64,000 bases of DNA from Duganella levis. Lineage in GTDB: Bacteria > Pseudomonadota > Gammaproteobacteria > Burkholderiales > Burkholderiaceae_D. Positions 18,862-28,187 of this stretch are shown piece by piece. The first letter of the stretch is position 1. The number at the start of each line of letters is the position of its first letter. A program made the translations under genes and the position numbers. The stretch lies in NCBI RefSeq assembly GCF_009857605.1, contig NZ_WWCT01000013.1, positions 107,233 through 171,232 on the forward strand, in the 5' to 3' direction. The notes beneath the pieces were generated by a model. The model made no database searches and had not been told where the DNA came from. It was given only the letters and a program-made list of their open reading frames with translations.

Positions 18862-20892
18862 CTACTCTGCCGCTGGCTGCTCGGCCGGCGCCTCGGCAGC
18901 GGCTTCTACCGCCACCTCCGGCGCATCCACTGCCTCTTCCGGCGCATCTTCCACCTCGTCGTCCTCGAAGTCGACATCGCTGGCCGCCACATCGGTCGGG
19001 ATTTCCAGCAGACGCGCTTCGATGGTCAGGTCGACCTCGTCCCAACGCAGGATGTCCAGCTTGACCTGCGCGCCACGCGCCACCGACGGCATGCCCGGCA
19101 GACGAATCACCAGTGGAATATCGCTCAGGCGCAGCACTTCGTCCTTCAGCACCACCGCCTCCACCTGGCGCGCATTTTCCTGGCCCAGCCAGCGCAGGCA
19201 CCAGTAGCGTTCCATATTGGCCTGGTGATCGGCATACGCGCCATATGCCGCATCAAACTGCGACACGATCGCGAACAGCTCCGCATCCTTGTGCTTGAAG
19301 TGCGCAACCAGCGGCGCCATTACGCCCTTCTCGGCGCAGGCCAGGATCTGCCACTGGTTGACCAGGTCGGTATAGCGGCGCAGCGGCGAGGTGCTCCACG
19401 CATACTGGTCCACACCCAGGCCTTCGTGCGGCGCGGCGTGGGTCAACATGCGCACTTGCATCTTGGCGTTCCAGCCGCCGACGCCACGGCCCTGGCTGCG
19501 ATAGATACCCGGCACGCCGTTGTCGTGCATCAGCTTGCCCCAGGTGCTGTTGGCGAAGATCATCAGTTCGGCGACGATCTTGTCCAGCGGCGCGCCGCGC
19601 TTGCGGCGGGTGACGCTGACCACGTCGTCTTCCACGTAGAAGTTGTAGTCGACGCGGTTGTTCTGTTCCGGCTTGAGGCCGAATCCTTCGCGCTTGACCA
19701 TGCGCGCCGCTTCCAGCACTTGCGCCCATTGCCAGATCAGGCCCAGCGATTCCTTGTGCGGATAGTCGCCCTCGCCGCTGGCCAGGGTTTCTTCGTTGAC
19801 CAGGTCGTCCAAGTCGTTGTGACGCAGGTTGTTGGCAATCGGCACCAGCTCGGCGCGGGTTTCGGTGGCCAGCACCGACCAGTCGGCCGGATTCAGCGTG
19901 GCGTACAACGACAGCGCCGGGCAGGTCTTGCCCTCGGCCAGCGTGAATGCTTCAACGATGCTGTCCGGCAGCATCGTGATTTTATCGCCCGGCATGTAGA
20001 CGGTCGACATGCGGCCACGGGCCAGCTTGTCCACCGCATCGTCCGGCTTGATGCCCAGGCCCGGCGCAGCAATGTGGATGCCGATCTTGACGTTGCCATC
20101 GGCCAGTTTGGTCACCGAGAAGGCGTCGTCAATCTCGGTGGTGGTGACGTCATCGATGGAAAATGCCTGCACGTCGGCCACCGGCAGATTGCCCGGCGCG
20201 ACCGGCACCGGCACGTCCGGGAAACCGGCGCCTTTCGGGAAGTTCTCGAACAGGAACTTGGCCATGTGCAGCGCCTTGGCCGAGGCCACGCCGCCGACCG
20301 CCAGCATCAGCCGTTGCGGATTGGTGTGCAGTTCGGTGCAGGCGGCGTCGAGCGCCTTGTATTCGATCGAATTTTTGTCCGGCTTGAACAGCAGTTGCAG
20401 CACGATGTTCTGCATCGCTTCCGGCAGCGTGTTGGCTTTCAGTTCTTCGACATAAGCGGCCTGCACCAGCGCGTGCTGTTTCTTCTTCTCGATGCCGGCC
20501 AGCGCGGCGCGCAGCGATTGTTCCGGCGCAGCCTTGTAGCGGCCGCGGCCTTTTTTGTAGAAATACACCGGCGACGAATGCAGGCTCAGGATCAGGCCAG
20601 CTGCCTCGGCCGGCTGCGGCGCGTGGCCGAAGTATTCGGCGCCCAGCTCGGCAAAGCCGAATTCTTCCTCGCCGGCCACTTCCCACAGGAACTCCAGGTC
20701 GATATCGGCGGCGATGGCCTTGGCTTGCTCCATCAGGTCGGCGGGCGACGGCTTTTCAAATTGCAGCAGCACGTCCTTGGCCTTGACCTTGGTGCGCTTG
20801 CCACTGGCCATTTCGACTTGGTATGCCTCGCCGGCCTGGGTCATTACGCTGCCGACTTTGAAATCGCCGGATTCTTCAAAAAATACATTCAT
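18862..20892 (-). CDS. rnb: RNB-domain exoribonuclease (RNase II family)
   Basis: A 676-residue 3'-5' exoribonuclease of the RNase II/RNase R family. The RNB domain runs from about residue 245; its metal-binding motif reads SIDDVTTTEIDDA, so the usual Asp in the middle position is Glu, a variant also known in other family members. Other landmarks are HIAAPG, YMPGDKITMLP, NRVDYNFYVE and the STSPLRRYTDLVNQWQ motif with its catalytic Arg. The C-terminal ~60 residues form a very acidic, Ala-rich tail. Its start overlaps the ubiC stop by 4 nt. The exact paralogue (RNase II versus a divergent RNB protein) is uncertain. Confidence 0.85.
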   Translation of the reverse strand: MNVFFEESGDFKVGSVMTQAGEAYQVEMASGKRTKVKAKDVLLQFEKPSPADLMEQAKAIAADIDLEFLWEVAGEEEFGFAELGAEYFGHAPQPAEAAGLILSLHSSPVYFYKKGRGRYKAAPEQSLRAALAGIEKKKQHALVQAAYVEELKANTLPEAMQNIVLQLLFKPDKNSIEYKALDAACTELHTNPQRLMLAVGGVASAKALHMAKFLFENFPKGAGFPDVPVPVAPGNLPVADVQAFSIDDVTTTEIDDAFSVTKLADGNVKIGIHIAAPGLGIKPDDAVDKLARGRMSTVYMPGDKITMLPDSIVEAFTLAEGKTCPALSLYATLNPADWSVLATETRAELVPIANNLRHNDLDDLVNEETLASGEGDYPHKESLGLIWQWAQVLEAARMVKREGFGLKPEQNNRVDYNFYVEDDVVSVTRRKRGAPLDKIVAELMIFANSTWGKLMHDNGVPGIYRSQGRGVGGWNAKMQVRMLTHAAPHEGLGVDQYAWSTSPLRRYTDLVNQWQILACAEKGVMAPLVAHFKHKDAELFAIVSQFDAAYGAYADHQANMERYWCLRWLGQENARQVEAVVLKDEVLRLSDIPLVIRLPGMPSVARGAQVKLDILRWDEVDLTIEARLLEIPTDVAASDVDFEDDEVEDAPEEAVDAPEVAVEAAAEAPAEQPAAE

Positions 20893-21491
20893 CGTTTATT
20901 GTCGTTCGTTTTAATCAGTTCCAGCACCGACGGCAGGAAAACTTCCGTTACCAGCAGCGTACCTTGCCGGCGCCGATACAGACAGCGCCGTGCATATAAT
21001 ATGTGTGCATCCGGGGCCGCGACGCCGTTGGCAATCAATGCCGTCCGCGCGCGCTGCGCCAAAGGATGCCCTTCTCGCAATCTTGCAAATTCCAATACGC
21101 TGCGCTCGACCAGCGGATCGCCAAACAGCGTGGTGCCCAGCGACCGCTCGCCCAGCGTGCTAAACAGCGGCCAATCGCTGGCAGTGGCCGACATCGGCAC
21201 CACCGTGTGGCCGAACACCGCAGGCGTATTATCACATCTCAGCAGCACTTCCCTTTCCCAGACGCGGCCGGGCCGGTGCATGCCGATCGCCACCGCCTCG
21301 TCGCTCAGGCAGCGCTCCACGCGCTGATGCAAGCACTGTACGCGGAAATTGTGACTGTGTGCTTTCAGGCGCGCGGTCAGTGAGCCGCCCTCGGTCAGCC
21401 ACGGCACGTAGGCGGACGGGGCGTTCAAGGCCAGCACGTGCGGCTGCCACTGCGCCTGCCGCAGCGAGGCGCTTCTCGGCGGCGCGCTCAA
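20889..21491 (-). CDS. ubiC: Chorismate pyruvate-lyase
   Basis: A 200-residue soluble enzyme that removes pyruvate from chorismate to give 4-hydroxybenzoate, the first step of ubiquinone synthesis. Family landmarks are W at the N-terminus, the LTARL segment, VWEREVLL, a PLGTTLFGDP-like stretch (RSLGTTLFGDPLVERSVLEF), the ARR motif and a C-terminal VTEVFLP. The start is TTG at 21491, chosen because it overlaps the yqiA stop in a TTGA junction and the protein then begins where the family does. It is co-transcribed with yqiA and rnb. Confidence 0.92.
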   Translation of the reverse strand: MSAPPRSASLRQAQWQPHVLALNAPSAYVPWLTEGGSLTARLKAHSHNFRVQCLHQRVERCLSDEAVAIGMHRPGRVWEREVLLRCDNTPAVFGHTVVPMSATASDWPLFSTLGERSLGTTLFGDPLVERSVLEFARLREGHPLAQRARTALIANGVAAPDAHILYARRCLYRRRQGTLLVTEVFLPSVLELIKTNDNKR

Positions 21492-22066
21492 GCCCGCGCC
21501 TCAACGCCGCAGAAGGCCAATATCTCATCCACATACTGCGGAAACTCGGAGATGGCGTGGTCGCTGCCGTCAATCACATGCTGGCGCGCGCCTTGATAGT
21601 GGGCCACCATGTCGCGGTAGTCCAGCACTTCGTCGCCGGTGGCGGCGATCAGGAAATAGCGTTCCGGCTTGCTGATCTTCGGCACTTCCAGCGCGTGCAG
21701 TTCTTCGATGTATTCGCGCTTGAATTCAAACGGCTCGTCGGAATGGAATTGCGTGGTCACGCCGACGTGCTGGTCCAGGTTCACACGCGGCACGATGGCC
21801 GGGTTCAGCAGCACCGCGCGGCAGCCGATGCGCTCGGCCAGCCAGGTGGCGTAATAGCCGCCCAGCGACGAGCCGATGATACTTAATTGGTCGGCCGGCA
21901 CGCCCTCTATTAAAGACAGCGCCAGTTCCATCGCCAGCTTGGGCGAGGCCGGCAGTTGCGGCGACACGACCTGGTCGGCCAGCCCCAGCGCCGCCATGCG
22001 CTCGCCCACCACGCGCGCCTTCATGGACTGCGGCGAGGAGCGAAAGCCATGCAGGTACAGAATCAT
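21488..22066 (-). CDS. yqiA: YqiA/YcfP-family alpha/beta hydrolase (esterase)
   Basis: A 192-residue single-domain alpha/beta hydrolase. The N-terminal YLHGFRSSP oxyanion-hole strand, the nucleophile elbow GSSLGGYYA, an acid in the ATGDEVLDY loop and a C-terminal GSDHAISEF His are visible. Escherichia coli YqiA hydrolyses short acyl esters; its physiological substrate is unknown. The start ATG overlaps the mpl stop (TAATG), and the stop overlaps ubiC, so it is the middle of a tight operon. Confidence 0.92.
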   Translation of the reverse strand: MILYLHGFRSSPQSMKARVVGERMAALGLADQVVSPQLPASPKLAMELALSLIEGVPADQLSIIGSSLGGYYATWLAERIGCRAVLLNPAIVPRVNLDQHVGVTTQFHSDEPFEFKREYIEELHALEVPKISKPERYFLIAATGDEVLDYRDMVAHYQGARQHVIDGSDHAISEFPQYVDEILAFCGVEARA

Positions 22067-23430
22067 TACGCCAGTGCTTTCAGGATTTTTTCGTGCACGC
22101 CGCCGAAGCCGCCATTGCTCATCACAATAATCTGGTCGCCCGGCTGCGCGGCCTTGGCCACGGCGGCCACCAGCGCGTCGATGTCTTCGTAGGCGCTGGC
22201 GGTCTGGCCGATCGGCGTCAGCGCCTGGCCCAGGTTCCAGCCCAGCGCTTGCTCGCTGCCGAAGCCGAATACCAGGTCGGCGTCGGTCAGGCTGCCCGGC
22301 AGCGCGTCTTTCATCGTGCCCAGCTTCATGGTGTTCGAGCGCGGCTCCAGCACGGCCAGGATGCGGGTGGCCTTGCCGATCTTCTGGCGCAGGCCGCCGA
22401 CGGTGGTGGCGATGGCGGTCGGATGGTGGGCAAAGTCGTCGTAGACGGTGATGTTGTTGACCACGCCGCGCACTTCCATGCGGCGCTTGACGTTTTCGAA
22501 GGTGGCCAGCGATTTGGCGGCTTGCGCAATCGGCACGCCGACATGGCGGGCGGCGGCGATGGCGGCCAGCGCGTTGGCGCGGTTATGCTTGCCGGTCAGC
22601 GACCACTCGACCCGGCACTGCACTTCGCCTTTGAAAATAACCTCGAACGTGCCGTCATCGTATTCGTTCAGCGCCCAATCGGCGCCGTTGCTGCGGCCGA
22701 AGCTTTCCTGCTCGCTCCAGCAACCGCGCTTGAGCACGCGCTGTAGCGGTTCTTCGTCGGCATTGAAGATGACCCGGCCGATGCCGGGCACGGTGCGCAC
22801 CAGATGGTGGAATTGGGTTTCGATCGCATGCAGATCGGGGAAGATATCGGCGTGATCGTATTCCAGGTTGTTCAGGATGGCGGTCTTGGCGTGATAGTGC
22901 ACGAACTTGCTGCGCTTGTCGAAGAAGGCGGTGTCGTATTCGTCCGCTTCGATGACGAAGAAGATCGAATCCTTGTCACCCTGCATGCGCGCCGAGACGC
23001 CGAAGTTCTTCGGCACGCCGCCGATCAGGAAGCCGGGCGCGTAGCCGGCGTCTTCCAGGATCCAGGTCAGCATGGCGGTGGTGGTGGTCTTGCCGTGCGT
23101 GCCGGCCACGGCCAGCACCCATTTGTCTCTTAATATATGGTCGCCGATCCACTGCGGGCCGGAGACATACGGCAGGCCGCGATTCATGATTTCCTCGATC
23201 AGCGGATTGCCGCGCGTGACGACGTTGCCGATCACGTACAGGTCCGGCTTCAGCGCGATCTGTTCCGGGCCGTAGCCGGTGATCAGTTCGATGCCCTGGG
23301 CTTCCAGCTGGGTGCTCATCGGTGGGTAGACGTTGGCGTCGCAGCCGGTGACGCGGTGGCCCGCTTCTTTCGCCAGGACCGCCAGGCCGCCCATGAAGGT
23401 GCCGCAAATACCAAGGATATGAATGTGCAT
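22066..23430 (-). CDS. mpl: UDP-MurNAc:L-Ala-gamma-D-Glu-meso-DAP ligase
   Basis: A 454-residue Mur-ligase family enzyme that reattaches the recycled tripeptide to UDP-MurNAc in peptidoglycan recycling. Landmarks are the Rossmann start HIHILGICGTFMGG, the ATP loop VAGTHGKTTT, the ATP-site NLEYDHADIFPD motif, the HNRANALAAIAAA motif and YDDFAHHPTAIATT. The true start is the ATG at 23430; the frame is open 73 codons further upstream, but that stretch lacks family similarity and runs into the divergent gene. Recycling also involves AmpD, coded at 40699-41295. Confidence 0.95.
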   Translation of the reverse strand: MHIHILGICGTFMGGLAVLAKEAGHRVTGCDANVYPPMSTQLEAQGIELITGYGPEQIALKPDLYVIGNVVTRGNPLIEEIMNRGLPYVSGPQWIGDHILRDKWVLAVAGTHGKTTTTAMLTWILEDAGYAPGFLIGGVPKNFGVSARMQGDKDSIFFVIEADEYDTAFFDKRSKFVHYHAKTAILNNLEYDHADIFPDLHAIETQFHHLVRTVPGIGRVIFNADEEPLQRVLKRGCWSEQESFGRSNGADWALNEYDDGTFEVIFKGEVQCRVEWSLTGKHNRANALAAIAAARHVGVPIAQAAKSLATFENVKRRMEVRGVVNNITVYDDFAHHPTAIATTVGGLRQKIGKATRILAVLEPRSNTMKLGTMKDALPGSLTDADLVFGFGSEQALGWNLGQALTPIGQTASAYEDIDALVAAVAKAAQPGDQIIVMSNGGFGGVHEKILKALA

Positions 23431-23508
23431 AGTAATTAAGACGACGTGTGAATACGGGATTTTACCTGAGCCGACGCGCTTTTCCCGGTTCAGAGTATTA
23501 TCTCGTCC

Positions 23509-24138
23509 ATGACTGCCAATGTGAACGAAGAACTCCAGCTTCTGCGTGCCGAGATCGCGGCGGCTGCCGCGCGTCTGATCGCCGAGGATGGCGCCGACTA
23601 CAACACGGCCAAGCGCAAGGCTGCGCGGCAGATCCTGGGTGACACGCAACCGCCGCTGAACCTGCTGCCGGACAATGCGCAGATCGAGGCCGAGGTGCGG
23701 CTGTACCAGTCGCTATTCCACGCCGATACCCAGCCGGCCCGTTTGTTCCGGCTGCGCACGCTGGCAGTCGACATCATGGAAGGCTTGCAAAAATTTCATC
23801 CGTATCTGAGCGGCTCGGTATTAAATGGCACGGCCGGTCCGCACGACGATATCCATTTGCAGCTGTTTGCCGACAGCGCCAAGGAAGTGGAGATCTTCCT
23901 GCTGAACCGGAATTTGCAAATCGACATCTCGGAAACGCCGCACTTCAAGGGGCCGCGTTACGGCATGGTCGAAACCGTCAGCTTCATGTGGCACAAGGAA
24001 GGCGTGCACGCTGCGTTATATGAGATGGACGATTTGCGCGGCGCCGTCAAAACCCGCAGCGACGGCAAACTGGCCCGCGCCGACATTGCCGCCGTGCGCG
24101 CCCTATTAGTTAACAGTACTCACCCACCATCACCATGA
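23509..24138 (+). CDS. Conserved nucleotidyltransferase-like protein
   Basis: A 209-residue protein divergent from mpl across 78 bp. The middle contains a pattern like the nucleotidyltransferase fold: LSGSVLNGTAGPHDDIHLQLF, a Gly-Ser followed by paired acidic residues and a strand. A helical N-terminus (ELQLLRAEIAAAAARLIAEDG) precedes it. Homologues occur next to mpl in related Burkholderiales, where they are usually annotated only loosely. The stop overlaps the start of the TlpA-like gene by 4 nt (ATGA), so the two are translationally coupled. The catalytic assignment is an inference from the motif only. Confidence 0.75.
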   Translation: MTANVNEELQLLRAEIAAAAARLIAEDGADYNTAKRKAARQILGDTQPPLNLLPDNAQIEAEVRLYQSLFHADTQPARLFRLRTLAVDIMEGLQKFHPYLSGSVLNGTAGPHDDIHLQLFADSAKEVEIFLLNRNLQIDISETPHFKGPRYGMVETVSFMWHKEGVHAALYEMDDLRGAVKTRSDGKLARADIAAVRALLVNSTHPPSP

Positions 24139-24677
24139 GCAAAAAAAACCTGCCCGCCTATATAGCAGTCGCCGTCGTGTTCGCTGCCGTCGGCGGCTAT
24201 CTCGGCATGCACAAAGAACAATCCCCGGTGACGGCCACGGCGCCGGCCGGCGTCACCAGCCCTGTGGCCGCCCTGTATCAGCAAACGCTGCCGGATGCCA
24301 AGGGTGTCGCCACCCCGCTGGCGCAATATAAAGGCAAGGCCATGCTGGTCAATTTCTGGGCGCCGTGGTGCGGTCCGTGCGTGCAGGAGATGCCGGAGCT
24401 GTCGGCGCTGGCCGCCGGAGAAGAAGGCAAGAAGCTGCAAGTTATCGGCATCGGCATTGATTCGCCGTCAAATATCGCGGAATTTAGCGACAAATATAAA
24501 ATCACCTATCCTGTGCTGGTGGCCGGCATGAGCGGCACCGAGCTGTCGCGCCAATTTGGCAACAGCGGTGGCGGCCTGCCCTACACGGTTCTGATCGGCG
24601 CCGACGGCCAGGTCAAGAAGACTTACCTGGGCAAACTCAAATTTGACGAGCTGCGCAAAGATTTAGCAACTCTATAA
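24135..24677 (+). CDS. TlpA/ResA-like membrane-anchored thioredoxin
   Basis: A 180-residue periplasmic disulfide reductase. An N-terminal signal anchor (about residues 6-24) is followed by a thioredoxin fold of the TlpA class, with the redox motif WAPWCGPC (C79 and C82), a PVLV strand and a cis-Pro in GGLPYTVLIGADG. Family members reduce cytochrome c apoproteins or other exported thiols. It overlaps the preceding nucleotidyltransferase-like gene and lies 84 nt before aroQ. No ccm genes are adjacent to define its partner. Confidence 0.92.
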   Translation: MSKKNLPAYIAVAVVFAAVGGYLGMHKEQSPVTATAPAGVTSPVAALYQQTLPDAKGVATPLAQYKGKAMLVNFWAPWCGPCVQEMPELSALAAGEEGKKLQVIGIGIDSPSNIAEFSDKYKITYPVLVAGMSGTELSRQFGNSGGGLPYTVLIGADGQVKKTYLGKLKFDELRKDLATL

Positions 24678-24761
24678 GTAGTTTCACAAGTTTTTTTCTC
24701 TTGCCAAATGTCCGTAGTTGGCGTCAAAATGCGGATCTTTCGCGGAGAAGGCTCAGGAATC

Positions 24762-25199
24762 ATGGCAAAAAACCTCCTACTGCTCAACGGCCCCAACCTG
24801 AATTTGCTGGGGACGCGGGAGCCCGAGGTCTACGGCGCTAGCACATTGGCCGACATCGAACACGCCGCCCAGGCCCAGGCCCAGGCAGCGGGCGCGAGCT
24901 TGTCTTGTTTTCAAAGCAACCACGAAGGCGCACTGATCGACCGCATCCATGCCGCCAGAACCGAAGGCGTGGACGCCATCGTCATCAATCCGGGTGGCCT
25001 GACCCACACCAGCGTGGCCTTGCGCGACGCCCTGGCAGGGGTGGCCATTCCGTTTGTGGAAGTGCATATTTCGAATATTTACCAGCGCGAGTCGTTTCGC
25101 CACCATTCGTTCCTGAGCGCGATCGCCGTAGGGACGATCTGCGGACTGGGTATCGAAGGATATCGGTTTGCCATCGACTTCGTCCTTAAAAAGCGATAA
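24762..25199 (+). CDS. aroQ: 3-Dehydroquinate dehydratase, type II
   Basis: A 145-residue dodecameric dehydratase of the shikimate pathway. The motif string is complete: [16 protein letters not shown] with the catalytic Tyr downstream in [34 protein letters not shown], and the [18 protein letters not shown] catalytic His/Arg block. The ATG at 24762 is preferred over one 18 codons upstream, since [12 protein letters not shown] is the usual start and a GGAGAAGG/AGGA ribosome-binding stretch lies just before it. It is followed 89 nt later by accB, a common betaproteobacterial order. Confidence 0.96.
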   Translation: MAKNLLLLNGPNLNLLGTREPEVYGASTLADIEHAAQAQAQAAGASLSCFQSNHEGALIDRIHAARTEGVDAIVINPGGLTHTSVALRDALAGVAIPFVEVHISNIYQRESFRHHSFLSAIAVGTICGLGIEGYRFAIDFVLKKR

Positions 25200-25288
25200 C
25201 CTACGCGATCTGCGCGCATTTTTAGCGCGGTGACGTTCACAAGACGGCGCCGCTCACTCATATTAAAAGACATTCCTCTGGGGGTTAC

Positions 25289-25750
25289 ATGGATCTACGC
25301 AAGCTGAAGACCTTGATTGATTTGGTCGCAGAATCGGACATCGCCGAACTCGAAGTGACCGAAGGCGAAAGCAAAGTTCGCATCGTCAAATCGTCGGCGC
25401 TGCCGCAAAATCAGATGGTCATGATGCAGCCGCAAGCCATCCCGCAATACAGCGCTGCGCCTGCCGCCGCGCCAGTGGCCGCCGCCGCAGCCCCAGCTGC
25501 CGCCGCCGAGCCAACCGGCCACATCGTCAAATCGCCGATGGTCGGCACCTTCTACCGTTCGTCGGCGCCAGGCGCGGCAGCGTTTGTGGAAGTCGGTTCG
25601 GTGGTCAAGGAAGGCGAGACCCTGTGCATCATCGAAGCGATGAAGCTGCTGAACGAAATCGATGCCGACAAGTCCGGCACCATCACCCAGATCCTCGTCG
25701 AAAACGGCCAGCCGGTCGAGTACGGCCAACCGCTGTTTGTGATCGGCTAA
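25289..25750 (+). CDS. accB: Acetyl-CoA carboxylase biotin carboxyl carrier protein
   Basis: A 153-residue carrier subunit of acetyl-CoA carboxylase. The N-terminal ~45 residues form the conserved helix [13 protein letters not shown]...[14 protein letters not shown] flexible Ala/Pro linker (about 50-75) follows, then the biotinyl domain with the biotin-accepting K119 in EAMKLLNEI. It starts just after a GGGGG ribosome-binding stretch and is followed by accC after 105 nt. Confidence 0.97.
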   Translation: MDLRKLKTLIDLVAESDIAELEVTEGESKVRIVKSSALPQNQMVMMQPQAIPQYSAAPAAAPVAAAAAPAAAAEPTGHIVKSPMVGTFYRSSAPGAAAFVEVGSVVKEGETLCIIEAMKLLNEIDADKSGTITQILVENGQPVEYGQPLFVIG

Positions 25751-25855
25751 GACAGGCCTGCGCCCTCCCCATCGGCGACGGGCGCGCCTGCTTGGTCCGC
25801 AATCCCTCCTCACCTGACGCAGCCAATCGGCGCTCACAGACATAGCGAACCTATC

Positions 25856-27232
25856 ATGTTTGAAAAAATCCTCATTGCCAACCGCGGCGAAATTGCCCTC
25901 CGTATCCAGCGCGCTTGCCGCGAACTGGGCATCAAGACGGTCGTGGTCCACTCGGAAGCGGACAAAGACGCCAAATACGTGAAGTTGGCCGATGAATCGG
26001 TATGTATCGGTCCGGCGCCATCGTCGCTGAGCTATCTGAACATGCCGGCCATCATCAGCGCCGCGGAAGTCACCGACGCCGAAGCGATTCACCCGGGTTA
26101 CGGCTTCCTGTCGGAAAACGCCGACTTCGCCGAGCGCGTGGAAAAATCGGGCTTCGTCTTCATCGGCCCGCGTTCGGAATCGATCCGCACCATGGGTGAC
26201 AAGGTCACCGCCAAGCAGACCATGATCAAGGCCGGCGTGCCCTGCGTGCCGGGCTCGGAAGGCGCACTGCCGGACGATCCGAAAGCCATCGTGCAGATCG
26301 CCCGCAAGGTCGGCTACCCGGTCATCATTAAAGCCGCCGGTGGTGGTGGCGGTCGCGGCATGCGCGTGGTGCATACCGAAGCAGCGCTGATCAACGCGGT
26401 GCAGATGACCAAGACCGAAGCCGGTACCGCCTTCGGCAATCCGGAAGTCTACATGGAGAAGTACCTGGAAAATCCGCGCCACGTGGAAATCCAGATCCTC
26501 GCCGACGAACACAAAAACGCCGTCTGGCTGGGCGAACGCGACTGCTCGATGCAGCGCCGCCACCAGAAGGTGATCGAGGAAGCGCCGGCACCCGGCATTC
26601 CACGCAAGCTGATCGAAAAAGTCGGCGAGCGCTGCGCTGAAGCCTGCCGCAAGATCGGCTACCGCGGCGCCGGCACCTTCGAGTTCCTGTATGAAAACGG
26701 CGAGTTCTACTTCATCGAGATGAACACCCGCGTGCAGGTCGAACACCCGGTCACCGAAATGATCACCGGCATCGACATCGTGCAGGAACAGATCCGCATC
26801 GCCTGCGGCGAGAAGCTGCGCTTCCGCCAGCGCGACGTGATGCTGTCCGGCCACGCCATCGAGTGCCGCATCAATGCCGAAGACCCGTTCAAGTTCACGC
26901 CGTCACCAGGCCGCATCACTTCCTGGCACGTGCCGGGCGGTCCGGGCGTGCGCGTCGACTCGCACTCGTACGCAGGTTATTATGTGCCACCGCACTACGA
27001 TTCGATGATCGGCAAAGTCATCACCTACGGCGCCACCCGCGAGCAGGCCATCCGCCGCATGCAGATCGCGCTGTCGGAGATGGTTGTCGAAGGCATCTCG
27101 ACCAACATCCCGCTGCACCGCGAGCTGATGGTCGACGCCCGCTTCATCGAAGGCGGCACCAACATCCATTACCTTGAACAGAAACTGGCGGACATGCCGG
27201 ATCTGCACAAACTGAGTTTGAAAGCGCAATAA
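25856..27232 (+). CDS. accC: Acetyl-CoA carboxylase, biotin carboxylase subunit
   Basis: A 458-residue ATP-grasp enzyme that carboxylates biotin on AccB in the first committed step of fatty acid synthesis. The start [15 protein letters not shown], the Gly-rich ATP lid [11 protein letters not shown], the [13 protein letters not shown] block, the HQKVIEEAP segment and the [16 protein letters not shown] catalytic motif are all intact. Length is slightly above the ~450 typical of the family. prmA begins 2 nt after its stop region, so accB-accC-prmA form one unit. Confidence 0.98.
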   Translation: MFEKILIANRGEIALRIQRACRELGIKTVVVHSEADKDAKYVKLADESVCIGPAPSSLSYLNMPAIISAAEVTDAEAIHPGYGFLSENADFAERVEKSGFVFIGPRSESIRTMGDKVTAKQTMIKAGVPCVPGSEGALPDDPKAIVQIARKVGYPVIIKAAGGGGGRGMRVVHTEAALINAVQMTKTEAGTAFGNPEVYMEKYLENPRHVEIQILADEHKNAVWLGERDCSMQRRHQKVIEEAPAPGIPRKLIEKVGERCAEACRKIGYRGAGTFEFLYENGEFYFIEMNTRVQVEHPVTEMITGIDIVQEQIRIACGEKLRFRQRDVMLSGHAIECRINAEDPFKFTPSPGRITSWHVPGGPGVRVDSHSYAGYYVPPHYDSMIGKVITYGATREQAIRRMQIALSEMVVEGISTNIPLHRELMVDARFIEGGTNIHYLEQKLADMPDLHKLSLKAQ

Positions 27233-27234
27233 AC

Positions 27235-28176
27235 ATGAGCTGGACTGAAATCGTCATCGAAATCGCGCGTGACCACGCTGAAGCCCTTTCCGAGGCGCTG
27301 ATGGACGTGGGCGCCCTGTCGGTTTCCGTGGAAGACGCGGACGAAGGCACCGACGCCGAACGCCCGCTGTTCGGCGAGCCGGGCATGGAGCCAACCGAAG
27401 CGGCGTGGGATCACAGCCGCGTAGTCGCCCTGACCGACGAAGATGACGACCAGGCCGTGATCGTTGCGGCCGCTGCCGGCCAGATCGGCCTGACCACCCT
27501 GCCGAAGTTCACCACCCGCAAGGTGGAGGAGCAGGACTGGGTGCGTCTGACCCAATCGCAGTTCGCGCCTATCCCGATCGGCAAGAACATCTGGGTGGTG
27601 CCGTCGTGGCACGAAGCGCCGAATCCGGACGCGCTGATCCTGGAACTCGATCCAGGCCTGGCGTTCGGCACCGGCAGCCATCCGACCACCCGTCTGTGCA
27701 TGGAGTGGCTGGAAGCCAATCCGGCGCCGGGCAAGACCGTGCTGGACTACGGCTGCGGTTCCGGCATCCTGGCCATGGTGGCCAAGAAGGTTGGCGCCGG
27801 CGAAGTGGTGGGCGTGGACATCGATCCGCAAGCGATCGAGTCGGCGGCAGACAATGCCGTCCGCAACCATTGCGAGATCGAATTCTTCCTGCCGGATAGC
27901 TTCGCCGAGTCGCAGCATGCGACCCAGCGTTTCGATATCGTGGTCGCCAACATCCTGTCCAGCCCGCTGAAACTGATGGCGCCGATGCTGTCCGGCCGCG
28001 TGGCCGACGGCGGTTCGCTGATCCTGTCGGGCGTGCTGGCGCGCCAGGCGGAAGAAGTGGCGGCGGCATACGCGCCGTTCATCAAGCTGGGCGTGTGGGC
28101 CGAGCAAGAAGGCTGGGTGGCGCTGCATGGCCGCCTGGGTAGCGATACCGTTCCGCCTGCACGTTCGGAACAATAA
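27235..28176 (+). CDS. prmA: Ribosomal protein L11 methyltransferase
   Basis: A 313-residue SAM-dependent methyltransferase that trimethylates ribosomal protein L11. The N-terminal L11-recognition domain (about 1-90) is followed by [10 protein letters not shown], the [12 protein letters not shown] motif, the SAM loop [13 protein letters not shown], the acidic end of strand 2 (GVDIDPQA) and the VANILSSPL motif. It starts 2 nt after accC and ends 11 nt before the DUF3426 gene. Confidence 0.96.
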   Translation: MSWTEIVIEIARDHAEALSEALMDVGALSVSVEDADEGTDAERPLFGEPGMEPTEAAWDHSRVVALTDEDDDQAVIVAAAAGQIGLTTLPKFTTRKVEEQDWVRLTQSQFAPIPIGKNIWVVPSWHEAPNPDALILELDPGLAFGTGSHPTTRLCMEWLEANPAPGKTVLDYGCGSGILAMVAKKVGAGEVVGVDIDPQAIESAADNAVRNHCEIEFFLPDSFAESQHATQRFDIVVANILSSPLKLMAPMLSGRVADGGSLILSGVLARQAEEVAAAYAPFIKLGVWAEQEGWVALHGRLGSDTVPPARSEQ

Positions 28177-28187
28177 GCGCAGCATCA

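Noticed and set aside
18772..21327. 851-codon open frame on the plus strand
   Set aside because: It lies antisense to the clearly identified rnb and ubiC genes, lacks known motifs and has the Arg/His/Gln-rich composition typical of antisense frames in GC-rich DNA.
22066..23649. Longer start for mpl (73 extra codons)
   Set aside because: The family begins at MHIHILGICG (23430); the extension overlaps the divergent neighbour and has no family similarity.
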